Below are positions 1 to 10,342 of a DNA stretch of 64,000 nucleotides, piece after piece; positions within the stretch are counted from its first letter, which is position 1, and the number at the start of each line of letters is the position of its first letter. The notes under the pieces were generated by a model. It was not told where the DNA came from and searched no databases. It saw nothing but the letters and a program-made list of their open reading frames with translations. A program made the position numbers and the translations under genes. Source of the stretch: Laccaria trichodermophora (lineage: Eukaryota; Basidiomycota; Agaricomycetes; Agaricales; Hydnangiaceae); NCBI GenBank assembly GCA_018417955.1, contig JACTVC010000001.1, positions 1,116,001 through 1,180,000 on the forward strand, written 5' to 3'.

Positions 1-242
1 AAGCTTTTAATGTATTTCTTTCAGCGATGAATTCGTGCAAGCAGCTCAAAGCTCGAAGCGCTACATCACGACCGTTCAAGATATAACCAATCTTCTTGAG
101 CCCGGATCTCAAGGAGTGAACCATGGTGTGTTCATTGCGCATATATTCAGGTTGATCGTCTCATTGCTGATCCTTTCTCTCTTTTCTTACAGGAATCTCT
201 CAGGATGGGATCGTCAAGTTACTCACCATTACCATATCGTGA
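1..242 (+). CDS. 3' end of an unrecognised protein-coding gene
   Basis: Only the last two exons lie in the window. An acceptor at 23-24 opens an exon at 25-125. A 67-nt intron (126-192, GT..AG) follows, and the last exon at 193-242 ends in TGA. The spliced frame gives about 49 residues ending in KLLTITIS, with a readable stretch YITTVQDITNLLEPG. No domain is recognised and no membrane segment is visible. The frame is set by the open stretch across both exons. The rest of the gene lies to the left, so the product cannot be named. Confidence 0.5.
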
Positions 243-256
243 TTTACTTGCACTAG

Positions 257-1302
257 CTTTAGACCTTTTTCTATTCGACGAAATGATCTCGTACAAAATG
301 CTTTCTGTGTTGTGTATTCCACTCGTTTCAATTACATTCGTTGCACCCATATCCACCAATAAACACCTCGTAACAGTCCTCATGCCAATTCGAGTCCTGT
401 CGCTTCTTAGACTTCGTCGAGATCAGGGTTACTGCTCCTTTGCATCCGGTGCATACACCGTACGGGTTGGGGCGTCTTCTCTCCCGCGATAAAACTTCGG
501 TGAAGCACGAGATGCCGTCTTTAGACGCTAAGAAACTAAAGCTCCAGAAGTTTTGTGTCTCGGGGATTGTTTAAACTTACATTGAACCACCATGTTCTGC
601 TGGAGAAATGTTGAGATAAAATTAGACTCATTCTTCAAATGTCACATGCACATGACTACGCGTCGCGTCAGTTTTAATGATTCGCGTTCTCGTCTTGCGC
701 GTATTCGAACGGCCTTCAATTATTTAAATAAGCATCAGCGCGGCGAACTTAAGCACATCGTTTCCAAATAATGGCAGGTCTAATATTCGTAGCTCCAGAG
801 GCATATCAATAATCAAATGGACCTGAATTCGCCTGGTACATAGGTTGACTAAATTAACAACTTGTTCTCTCGCGATCACAAAGCAACCTGCGATTCAGGA
901 AGATGTTTTCAAATTCGCGTCGTCCAATAGAGAAGATATTACTAAGCAAAGAGCAAGGCGATTCGAAGGACATTCTATTTCGAGCTCGCCTTTCAACTTC
1001 CGCGTACCCCTTACATGGATTACTACTTTTCCGAGTCGTCTCCGCTTGAGCGTTGGAGAAATCGATAATTTACATCATATTCTGAAGCGTCAATCACTCA
1101 CCGGATTGGGAAAAAAAAGCGTCAGAAGAAATAGGTCAACCAGAAACAAAACCCGTATATAGCTCATCATGTTGATGCCTTTGTGCTGGGGTTGTTCGAT
1201 TCATGTAAAAGTTGGATTTGATATTCCAAGAAAACCAAAACAATGCGAACGTGGCCATTCCATCCCGACAACGCCCACAAATTTTCACCTCTTGCTCTTC
1301 AC
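257..1302. other. Intergenic, about 1 kb, nothing recognised
   Basis: This stretch lies between two convergent gene ends. Open frames here (for example 205-492 and 845-1162 on the plus strand) start at non-ATG codons and show no domain or codon pattern of a real gene. AT-rich patches (720-735) are seen, but no RNA gene or repeat was identified. Confidence 0.5.
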
Positions 1303-2479
1303 TTACTTCCCATCTGGCCTCGGCTCTACAAAAAACGATTAATCCCCCATGGAAAAAGGAAATTTTTGAAAAACACTTACGGCTCCATTGCACACTTAAA
1401 ATCAGATTATCATACCCCTTCCCATTGACCTTCTCCATCGCCTTCTGTGCAACCGCCCTCTCCTCGAAACTAACGAAGGCGAATCCTTTGCCCGCACCCG
1501 TATCCCTGTCCCTTCCCACATACACCCTGGCGACCCGCCCGAACATCCCAAACAACTCCCGCAGGTCGTTTTCTTGTGTATCTTCTGAGATGTTGGTGAC
1601 CCGGAGGGTGGGGAGGTCGTCCCTGTTGGAGCCGGGTGCGCCGCGCATGGATTCGCCGGGGGTGGAACGGGAACCGGAGCGCATGGAGGGAGGGACATAT
1701 TTTCCGGTGGTTGAAGTAGAAGGGGGGAGGGAGGAGGAGGGGTCGACGGAGGCGGGGGTATCGTCGTCTGGGCCGGCACCCGTGTCTGCGGGAGGACGGA
1801 TATTGGACAGGATGACGGATTAAAGCGGGTTAAAGAAACTCACCACTGTTCTCCAACCCTCCCAGAGTATCTTTATAAGGACACTTTGCAGTGAAATGGT
1901 CACCTTTACAAAGCCTACACGAGACTTTCCCAGCGCCCGGCGCTTTCACAAGACGGGCTTTGACGTTATCTTCGGGGGCTTGTTCCGCTTCAGAGTGCTG
2001 GAAGAGAAAACAGATAATGGGTAAACACCAATCAACCAACTGATCATGGATAGAAGACAAACCTTATTCCCCACACTCAATTTCAGAGAAACCGTCTCTC
2101 CAACAGTAGTAGTAGCCCTATCTGGCCCAGGCTTGTTCCCCTTCTCCGCGCCGAACTTGGCCCATTTTTGGCGCTCCGCAACAGCATGCTCGACCACTGA
2201 TTTTTGAAGGGTGCGCTTAATGCGGCGGGTGATCTGTGTTGAGTAGGGTTGGTCAGTTGGCGTTCTGGAGACGAAATAGTGGATGGAAACACACCTTCAC
2301 TTTCTTGCCCTCATCGTTGATGGACCATTCTACTGTTGTGCGCACGCCGTTCTCATCAACTGATTCTTCGATCTTGTGTTCCTGTTCGTCGACATCGTCC
2401 GCCCAGGAAGTCTTTTGTTGTCTGCGTGAGTGGTTAGCAGTGGAAAGAGGGCTGAGAAGGAGATGTACGATGATGCCAT
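1303..2479 (-). CDS. TIF35: Translation initiation factor eIF3 subunit G
   Basis: eIF3g is an RNA-binding subunit of the eIF3 complex, acting in ribosome scanning and reinitiation. Exons (descending): 2479-2469, 2421-2295, 2233-2063, 1997-1844, 1785-1381, 1325-1303, giving 296 residues. The first coding exon has only 11 nt (ATG GCA TCA TC); joining it to exon 2 gives the family start ending in KTSWADDVDEQEHKIEE. A CCHC zinc knuckle is visible at about residues 130-142 (CRLCKGDHFTAKC), then GKYVPPSMR at about 182-190. A C-terminal RRM at about 214-290 carries the RNP motifs RVTNISED and GKGFAFVSFEE. The protein ends VQWSQPRPDGK. Order and length match fungal eIF3g, so identification is firm. 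Confidence 0.95.
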
Positions 2480-3224
2480 GGCTGAGTGCGATAAACTTGA
2501 AAGTTTTGTTGTCACGCTGTGACCTACCTACATAGGTTACTCAAACTCTTTCCACCATTTGGTTTCCAAGCATCAGAGCAACTTTCGCTTCAAGTTAGTT
2601 GCGCACTACGTGCAGGTGGCTGCGACTGGCCCATGGATCATTAGCCTACAACACTGATATCTCAACCCGCTGCCCCAATCATCAACTAGCACTGTACCTA
2701 AATCTCGCCTTCGCCAAGTGCCCAGCTCCCTTTGGAAACAATAAATCGGCCATTCCTTGTCGTGTGACCTTCAACAGCCTTGAAAGTTGAACGCCTCACG
2801 GTCCCTCACCCCAGTTGAAAATTCACGGCCCTGCACCTAACGACGTTGACGGTGCGTGTGCCCAGGCATGTCCCAAGCCTAAACCCAGACAGGACCAAAA
2901 GATGTCAGTATGACAAGTTTACCGACTGGATGCCTCCTCCAATCGACAAAACTCTTCCTCCCATATGCAGCAGGTTTAAAATCGTAAGTCCCTAGACGGG
3001 GTTGTGCGTGCTTCGTCATCATTCAGTCCTACATAATGCCACTTCCGCCAAGTTCTCCGACACTTGCGATCATCGATGGCATCTGCTGTGCCCTGAACTA
3101 AATTCATCCGTTGAAACTTTCATGATCTACTTATGGGTCCAATCTTCTCTGCTCTACACATTCTACTCGGCGGCATCGACATCTAAAATCGGCATTGTCA
3201 GTTTTTCAAAGATGCTCATGGTGT
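2480..3224. other. Upstream region of eIF3g, no gene seen
   Basis: About 745 nt upstream of the eIF3g start and before a possible small gene. It should hold the eIF3g promoter. No open frame with coding character, RNA gene or repeat was recognised. Confidence 0.4.
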
Positions 3225-3488
3225 ATGTTTGCTTTGTCGCGACTCACTGCTCGGCGCTGTTCAACATTTCTGTTTCCCATGTTTTCACTGAACCGCTTTT
3301 TTGCCAAGACGGGATCCCAATCTCGCTACCTCAGAGATGACATCAAGGATCAGTTACCTAAACTGCCCTGGAACCTCCTGGGACCTGATGTGAATCATGC
3401 CTATTTGCGAAAAAGGTTGGTACTAATAACCTGTAATTATAAGGTTGTAGTTGAGAAACTGATGTCCAGCATCCAGAATCTTAACTGA
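3225..3488 (+). CDS. Possible small mitochondrial protein (69 aa)
   Basis: ATG at 3225 opens a frame whose N-terminus looks like a mitochondrial presequence (MFALSRLTARRCSTF: basic, hydroxylated, no acidic residue). It is followed by a compact acidic/hydrophobic part, LRDDIKDQLPKLPWNLL. A donor after 3415 (AG|GTTGGT), an exact branch-type CTAATAAC at 3423-3430 and an acceptor at 3469 join exon 3225-3415 to 3470-3488 and end in TGA. No family was recognised. Upstream out-of-frame ATGs, and the possibility of further 5' exons, keep this tentative. Confidence 0.35.
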   Translation: MFALSRLTARRCSTFLFPMFSLNRFFAKTGSQSRYLRDDIKDQLPKLPWNLLGPDVNHAYLRKRLVLITCNYKVVVEKLMSSIQNLN

Positions 3489-4007
3489 TTCGAAATCGCA
3501 CATAACGATGGGCCTACGTGGTCCGACTGGCAACAACTTTCCCTGGTCAAAACCTCTTGATCCTTTCATACACCGCCAAATGGCCAACAGGTTGATGGCA
3601 GGTTGCCGAATTTCCTGATGCGCATCAAATCTGTCAGCTGTCAGCTATCTGATCTACATGCTGTGCCCAGGTCCAGCTGGCCATCAGCTGGTTCAGACAT
3701 GGGTGCCAGCTCTGCTGTAAACATAATGACCACCTTACCACAAAATTAGAATATCCACCAATTTCACTCAAAGGCAAGGCCTATGTTAGAGACAGTGTAC
3801 TGATCTTTCAATATGCAATTTCTATTTGCTTGATTTCCTATAATTATGTGTTAAAATTTCTTTCAAGTCCGTTGAAACTCCGACGTCATGTGAGCATGTT
3901 GAATTTTTGAAGTTCCCAACACAGAAAGTCATTGTTCTTCCTTCCCACCACATCGAGCTTGAAGTCAGAGTTCCCTTGCCACTTCCTCCCACCCACAATG
4001 GCCCCTC
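3489..4007. other. Intergenic before the minisatellite
   Basis: Short direct words such as gtcagctgtcagct (about 3635) and cagctggccatcagctggt (about 3674) recur, but no element boundaries or coding frame are apparent. Confidence 0.4.
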
Positions 4008-4710
4008 GATGGATTGTCTCCCTCCCTCGACGGACGGTCTCCTCCTTCTTTACAGACGGTTTCCTCGCTCCCTCAACACACGGACGGTCTCCTCCCTCAA
4101 CACACAGATGGTCTCCTCCCTCTTGACGGACAGACGGTTTTCTCCCTCGACGAACTTGGCTTTCTCCCTCTCGATGGATGATCTCCTCCCTCTCGACAAA
4201 TGGCCTCCTCCCTTCCTTGACGCACGGCCTCCTCCCTCCCTTGATGAACAGCTGCCTCCCTCTCTCAACGCATGGCCTCCTCCCTCGACAAACGTCTCTC
4301 GACAAACGCCTCTTCCCGACGGTCTGCTCCCTCTTGACGGATGGTCTCCCTCCCTCGACAGATGGTCCCCTCCCTCCCTATGGATGGTTTCCTCCCTCCC
4401 TTGACACACAGATGGTCTCCTCCCTCCCTCGACGGACAGTTGGCCTCTCCCCTCAACCAACAGCCTCATTTCTTGACAGATGGCCTCCTCCCTCAGTGAA
4501 GACGGACAGGGCCCCTCCCTCAATGAACAGCCTCTGGTCTCCCTCGACATATGGTCTCCTCCCTCCCTCAATGCACGGCCTCCTCCCTCCCTCGACAAAC
4601 GGCTCCCTCCCTCCCTCGATGCATGGCCTCCTCCCTCCCTTGACGAATGGTCTCCCCCTCCCTCAATGAACGGCCTCCTTTCTCGATGAATAGCCTCCTC
4701 CCTCAATGAA
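4008..4710. repeat. Degenerate 24-bp minisatellite, pyrimidine-rich
   Basis: About 700 bp consist of diverged tandem copies of a roughly 24-bp unit of the form GGCCTCCTCCCTCCCTCGAC plus four variable bases. The clearest copies are near 4570-4660. Unit length varies (20-27 bp) and many copies are truncated. Because 24 is a multiple of three and stops are rare, long open frames appear on both strands (RPPPSLD-type octapeptides on plus, REGGG-type on minus). These look like by-products of the repeat and not genes. Strand asymmetry is strong: the plus strand is mostly C and T. Confidence 0.8.
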
Positions 4711-5039
4711 CGGCCCACCCTTGAGTAGTAGATAAAGTAGTTGTACATAACTCATGTGTTCCCCCTTGTTAAAATACAATTTATTCTTTCGTTTATGCTC
4801 TTGAATTGAGGATGAATAAATCTATGGAAATGAGATGTAAACCCCTGCAGCTCATACCCAGCCTGATATACCAGCATTGCCTGGATCACCACCCATTCTC
4901 AACATGTCTCCTCCACCCCGAGACAGGTGTCCCTGTTGCCATGCTGTGTTTAGTGCGAAGTTCACATGGCACCCAGCTGTCAACAGGTAGGCTCGTGACC
5001 AACCGTTTCTTTCAAACTCCGCAGGCTACGTTCAGAAAC
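4711..5039. other. Intergenic spacer between minisatellite and inverted repeat
   Basis: AT-rich around 4735-4810, then mixed sequence. No gene or clear repeat was seen. Confidence 0.4.
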
Positions 5040-5792
5040 GGCTGGGCCGAACGGATTGAGTCTTGTCGAGGTCACATTTTGTGACACGGGACTTGGTGAA
5101 ATTTCATCAAATTGGTACGTCTGCTCTGTATCGACTGTCATCTGCCATCGACCTCATCACTTCCGTTCCTCGTTGTCCATCCGGCCCACATCGCCTTCAC
5201 CCTCGTCACTATCCGACTCACCTGTATCGACAAATTCTTCATCTTCAACCACAATCTCGTCCATATCAAGCACAACATCTTCCTCAGTCAACCGCGACAA
5301 GGTTTCCTCTGCCACCCCGTTCTCAACGTTGTCTGTAGTTGGACCTTCCTCAAATTCGTTCTCGTCGCCTTCAGCTGCTGGAATTGAAGGAATTGGAGAT
5401 GTAACCGGGGGTGGGGGTGGAGGCTGTGTTGGGATATGTGGCCTGTTCAAGGTGTCGTTTGAGAGCAGCGAGCAATACCGGTTTCATCTTCCGTCGTATT
5501 TGAAGCCTTTTGAAGGCTGTGTATCCTAGGAATCCTCTGCCGCCACCACCACCAGCACCGCCAGTACCTAATTCTTCGTGCCGAAGGGCTTCAATTTTTT
5601 GTTGTGTTTTTGAAATCTATGTCATTCGCGTTATTTTTACGAGTACACTCCGTTAAAATATGTGCCTCGAGCACTTTTTTTTTGAAAGTGTTGCCACCTT
5701 ATTTCGACGTTCTGGCGCAAAACGCGAAATTTCACTAAGTGTCGTGTCACACATGGGAACCTCGACAAATCTGGCTCCGTTCCGCCCAGTCC
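5040..5792. mobile_element. Inverted-repeat-bounded segment, possible non-autonomous DNA element
   Basis: Sequence 5040-5107 reappears in reverse complement at 5726-5792. Shared blocks include GAAATTTCAC, CGTGTCACA, CCTCGACAA, CCGTTC and GCCCAG, at roughly three-quarters identity by eye. Such imperfect terminal repeats about 67 bp long, enclosing about 750 bp with no transposase, fit an old non-autonomous DNA transposon. No convincing target-site duplication was found just outside, and a second short inverted pair (5792-5804 with 5875-5887) makes the right boundary uncertain. Confidence 0.5.
5157..5605 (-). pseudogene. Decayed gene fragment inside the inverted repeats
   Basis: Reading from 5605 downward, one frame gives a coding-like stretch (KIEALRHEEL, a Gly run, then GFLGYTAFKRLQIRRKMKP and LLAALKRHLEQ). 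Near 5460 the plausible continuation shifts to another frame with a Pro run (PTQPPPPPPVTSP) and an acidic tail (VVLDMDEIVVEDEEF) ending at 5157. A shift of one base, plus lack of any start, suggests a broken copy of part of a gene. The family was not recognised. An unseen intron instead of a frameshift is possible. Confidence 0.35.
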
Positions 5793-6177
5793 TTCGGTGG
5801 TGATCTTGCCTTTCACTCTCCGCCTGATGTTTGAAGCCACAACAAAGCCACAACATGGGACAAACAAATCGTGATCACCACCGAACGAACTGGTAGCGAG
5901 TCTAGTCAACAGGTTGACGTGATATTGAACCTGGGTGTGGTTACATAATTTGATCCAGATTTCTGTGACCTGGCCCTGGTTTGGCGGTGTATGTCAAAAT
6001 GCGTTCGATCCTTTCCTATGGCCAAATCGATCATCCTCCGCCTCAATCAACCCTACTCAACCTTGGTCCTTGGCACGCATAATATTTGAATCGCCAATGA
6101 AGTTTGAAGCACATGATCCGACTTCGCCCGAGTCCAACGCATCATCTTGGGCGAGATATTTAAGAGAGATCAATCTT

Positions 6178-6186
6178 ATCAGATAC
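6178..6186 (+). promoter_or_regulatory. GATA-type iron-response site (near match)
   Basis: ATCAGATAC, one base off the ATCWGATAA consensus bound by fungal iron-repressor GATA factors (Urbs1, SreA, Sfu1 family). It lies 131 bp upstream of the siderophore transporter start and 21 bp from a perfect site. Confidence 0.5.
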
Positions 6187-6198
6187 CGGCATCTGGTT

Positions 6199-6207
6199 AT
6201 CAGATAA
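6199..6207 (+). promoter_or_regulatory. GATA-type iron-repressor site (perfect match)
   Basis: ATCAGATAA exactly matches ATCWGATAA, inside the palindrome TTATCAGATAA. It is 110 bp upstream of the ATG of a siderophore-iron transporter. Family knowledge: such sites repress iron-uptake genes when iron is plentiful. Binding here is inferred. Confidence 0.6.
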
Positions 6208-6316
6208 CTTTTTCCCTCTCCCTCCTCCCCTAGTATCCGCCGCCGTTGTATCCCCTTTCCGCCTTGTGCCCGTCTTCTTCGCCTCTGCAGTATCGTTCCA
6301 TCACTAGATACCCGAA

Positions 6317-8824
6317 ATGTCGTATGACGAGAAAAACCCCGCCGCGTACTCGGAGAAGAACCCCGACATTCCCTCCGTGTCCGTACTCGACGTGGAAAGC
6401 CACGCCGGCGTTAAGACCGTCGAAGCGACGCAGAAGGTCTATGGCAAGTATTCGAGATGGTTCTTGTTTATTGGGTACGCGTTGTTTTTTTGTCCTCTTA
6501 CTCTCTCCATACGTCATTATACCTTCTGATGAACCATTTGTAGGCTTGGCCTAGCCGCGTATATCTACTCACTGGATGGCACGACGACCTACGTCTACCT
6601 CAGTTACGCGGCGTCAAGTTTCAGTGATCATAGCCTTATTAGCCCCATCCAAGTCGCGCAGTCTATCATTAGTACGCTTTTCCTCTGCTCACTCAGCAAC
6701 CTTACTTACTTTCAAATTGGGTAGTCGCCGTTGGAAAACCGGTAGTTGCGAAAATAGCTGATGTCAGCTCACGAGGCGCCGCTTATGTTTTCGTCTGTGA
6801 GTTTTGTCTCCGTGATAAAGGTTTGAATGTTTGTTGATTCATTCAATGATGGGGCGTAGTGCTTTTCTACGTCATCGGTCAGTCTTCTACCACTTGCAAC
6901 CAAATCTTAAACTAAATTTTGTTTAATGACACAGGGTACATCGTCATCGCTTCGGCACATAGTATTAATGCCGTCGCCGGGGGAATTATTCTTTATGCAA
7001 TGTACGTCTTACCTTCCCCTCCCCTTCCTCTGCCTACATCCTAACCCTCCTTTGTTCCCCTTCGTCAGCGGATACACGTACGTTGCTTTCAAATTTAACT
7101 TGCACCGTTTTTATAACCCTCCCACAGCGGCCTTCAAATCCTGACCCAAATCATCATCGCTGACATAACTACCCTCAAATGGCGGGGCCTCGTTTCAGGT
7201 CTCATCTCTCTCCCCTTCGTCATCAACGCTTTCGTCGGCTCCAACATTTCCGCGGCCGTCATCAAGGGCGCGGGATGGAGGTGGGGATGTCCGTCTTCCC
7301 TCTTCTTCTCCCGCTCTTTCTAATGCTGATTTTGATTTGGTTGTGGTGAATTCAGACGGAATGTTCGCGATCTTGATACCCGTGTCCCTCTCCCCACTCA
7401 TTATTACCCTCCTATGGGCCGAGCGGAGGTCAAAGGCCCTTGGTCTCGTGGACACCAAAACTAAGGACGACAAAAGCCTTGTTCAAAGACTCCTCGATTC
7501 AGCGTCCCAGCTCGATGTCCCCGGGCTCATCCTCATCGGGACATCTGTCGCGCTCATCCTTCTCCCTCTTACTTTGGCGAATAATGCAAAAGGACATTGG
7601 AATAATGGTGTGTTCTTTTGGATTCGCATTGCATTGTGAGCAAACGAGTAAACGACCCGTGATTTGGACAGCATCGATGATCGCTATGATTGTGATTGGA
7701 GGTCTCTTATTCCCTGTATTTTTGTTGTGGGACTTCAAGGTCGCGAAGCACCCGGTTATTGCGCCCCGCTTCTGTTTCAATAGGAGTGTGGTGGTCGCGT
7801 CGCTCATTGGGGCTTTTGATTTCGTAAGCCCTTTCGTTTAGACTCGATCCATGGATAGCTAATATCTTTTCGGTAGGTCTCGTTTTACCTTACATTTACA
7901 TACTTGTACTCGTTCATAATCGTCGTCAAACCCTGGTGAGCCCTTCCTTCTTCTTTCCTAGCACTATATCGATCCAAATGATGCGACGCAGGTCCCCCGT
8001 CAACGCCTCGTATTTCGCATTTACGCAAACAGTCGCGCTCACAATATTTGGCATCACAGCTGGCTTCACCATGCGCTTTATGCATCGCTACAAAGTGATA
8101 CATCTCCTCCCCTCCCATGGTGGACTGCCAATCTAATATGTTCATAGTACATCCTCGTCGTCGGTCTAGGTATCCGTCTCTTAGGCGTCGGCCTGATGAT
8201 CCACTCCCGTGGCGCCAACGCCTCCGACGCAGAAGTCGTATGGACACAGCTACTCCAAGGTATAGGAGGCGGATTTGCAGCGGTCGCGTCGCAAGTCGGA
8301 GCGCAGGCGTCTGTTCCGCATGCGGACGTCGCGATGGTCACGGCTGTTGTGCTGCTTATTACGGAAATCGGGGGTGCTATTGGGAGTGCTATTGGTGCAT
8401 TCTTTTTTCTTGTGTTAGGATTGTTCAGGTGATTTAAGTTGTGTCCTATAGCTGGAGCGCTATGGACGAACATGATGCCCAAGAGACTGGCCCTTCATCT
8501 TCCTTTCTTGACGCAAGAGGAACGGGATGCGTTGTACGGGTCCATCGTGATTGCTGCTTCTAGCCCACGTGGATCACCGACTCACGAGGGTGTGATTCAA
8601 GGTTCGTGTCCATATTTTTTATTGCTGTTCTTTGTTTCAAGCCTTTTTTTTCTATAGCATACGACGACGTCATGAAGGTCATGACGATTGTGGCGGCTGT
8701 TGTCGCCGTCGTGCCCTTCGTGTTGTCCTTCTTCATGCCGAATTGGTATCTGGGGGATAGTCAGAACGCACTTGACCAAGTTGATTTGGCGGGGAATAAG
8801 GTAGAGGGTGAGCCAAGGGAGTAA
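6317..8824 (+). CDS. Siderophore-iron transporter, major facilitator superfamily
   Basis: Predicted proton-coupled importer of ferric siderophores in the plasma or endosomal membrane (Sit1/Arn/Str family). Exons: 6317-6474, 6544-6671, 6725-6796, 6860-6877, 6935-7001, 7069-7077, 7128-7288, 7356-7607, 7672-7823, 7877-7935, 7992-8094, 8148-8394, 8452-8601, 8658-8824; all junctions keep frame and give 580 residues. The N-terminus is cytosolic and charged. Family landmarks are YIYSLDGTTTYVYLSYA (first membrane segment), the stretch ending in GAGWRWGYGMFAI, SYFAFTQTVALTIFGI, RLLGVGLMIHSRG and QLLQGIGGGFAAVASQVGAQ. About 14 membrane segments are expected. Exon 6 has only 9 nt and exon 4 only 18 nt. 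Two GATA iron-type sites lie just upstream. Confidence 0.93.
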
Positions 8825-9100
8825 TAGGCTCGCTGCTTGTTCCACCGACCCTTGTATGACATAACTAGCTTTTCAATTTATGAAACCGTTACGAATTGAT
8901 TTTTCCAAAATATCTGCCTTACAGTAGTAATTATTTGAGCGCTTTTGGGATTTGCGAGGATACAGTAGTTCATCATAAAACCTTGTCTCCAGCGACAGTT
9001 CCGGATCAAGTATGGTTCTTTCGTGTTCCGGCGTTAACGCGCATCGCTATGACGATTGCATGACATCGCCAACCAAAATTTCGATTTCTCCTCTGTGTAA

Positions 9101-9836
9101 TGGGTGACTTTCCGTAACACAAATTCTCTAGATTTGAATAAATCAACGAGATCTAGGGTCCTTTGCCGGGATGCCGAGTCTTGTAAGGGTTCAACTTTGA
9201 TGGAGTCCCTGGTTGGAACCCAGTTACAAACCTTAATCTATTCAGAGGGTACGGACCCCTCGAACAGATATCAAACGCACGAATAAACCCTGCCAAGAGG
9301 AAACCTTTCCTTCTCGGGCGCGTTTACTTCCCACACGGCTTAGTCAGCTCTACCTCATCGGGCTATCCCCCATGCAATTCTCCTACGGCTGAGGACATTC
9401 TGCCCTCTCTGGTTGCAGTTTTATACCACTACAGAGTTCATTAGCAGTAGAAATTTATTGTGGATACAAAATTCCCTCCCTGAACATGTTTTTCCCTCCA
9501 CAAACACTCTTCTCAACACCAACTCACTGGACCATGGTCCTTTTCAGCTCATTTGACATTTCCTGGGCTTCGTTTTTTGGGTGGCCTTACTTGTTGGCTG
9601 AGTATATCGAGTGTCAGCTATGATAGACCCAACCATGGGCCTGCATGACCACAAAGTAGCCCAGATGGGAGGGAAGTGAGTTTATTGGAGGCAAGGAAAT
9701 AAATCTAATAGAATCTAATCAGTTGGCGTTACGGTTTATTCACTCCAACAAACTGTCGTGTGAAGTTCTCGTTTCAAACTCCGATAAGGGTCAGATTTAT
9801 TCATTTTTATAAATTTGAGTTACGGAAAGTCACCCA
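9101..9836. mobile_element. MITE-like element with terminal inverted repeats
   Basis: TGGGTGACTTTCCGTAAC at 9101-9118 is repeated exactly in reverse complement at 9819-9836. The similarity runs inward through CAAATT and GAATAAATC (about 45 bp in all). The 736-bp interior has no long frame or transposase. TA dinucleotides flank both ends one base out, which could be a Tc1/mariner-type duplication but is too short to prove. This is probably a non-autonomous DNA transposon between the transporter and protease genes. Confidence 0.65.
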
Positions 9837-10342
9837 ATATGCGCTCATACTTGGTGTGTGCCTTGATTCCATCATACTAGGAGCTCAATCAAATCGGAAA
9901 TCCAGTACGTAGAAGGAGTAGGGCGGAGTGATGCAGGCCGAAGATATAAATAGCACGAGTGGCTATTTTCAGGTCACAGGCTTACAACAGCCTCTGCTGC
10001 GGAAGGAAATCTATTGAAACTCGAACGAGATGGGCCATTTAAGAATGTTGACGGTATTGTTTTAGTAGGATGTAGAGGGTAACGAGGCGCACGGTAAACG
10101 ATGTTATTATTGTGGTTTGACCAAATGTATCATGACAGGTATTGTTAAAGTGGTTGCAAAGGCCCTGAAGGGGACGTGGGGATTGGAACCGTGAGCGCGT
10201 GTCACTGCTGCGCTTTTAAACCATTTTACTTTGCACCATCCGTGCTACAGCGCTGTGACGGGATCATCGGCACAGGTAGCACAGGTTGCAATCTCCTCAC
10301 CTTTCTTTCCACTCTCCCTCCTTCATCTTTTCATTCGCCTTG
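9837..10342. other. Intergenic upstream of the aspartic protease
   Basis: Holds the likely promoter of the protease. A tRNA-like B-box (GGTTCCAATCC on minus, about 10182-10192) is present, but no full cloverleaf could be folded by eye. Confidence 0.4.

Noticed and set aside
845..1162. 105-codon frame on plus downstream of the first gene
   Set aside because: Starts at TTG and overlaps the 3' flank of eIF3g; no domain.
4050..4748. 232-codon Gly/Arg/Glu-rich frame on the minus strand
   Set aside because: It is produced by the 24-bp repeat; similar frames exist in other phases on both strands.
5637..5909. 90-codon minus frame over the right inverted-repeat arm
   Set aside because: Most of it is the arm sequence itself, mirrored at 5040-5107, so it is better explained as repeat than gene.
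10170..10240. tRNA-like B-box on the minus strand
   Set aside because: GGTTCCAATCC is present, but acceptor and T stems do not pair.
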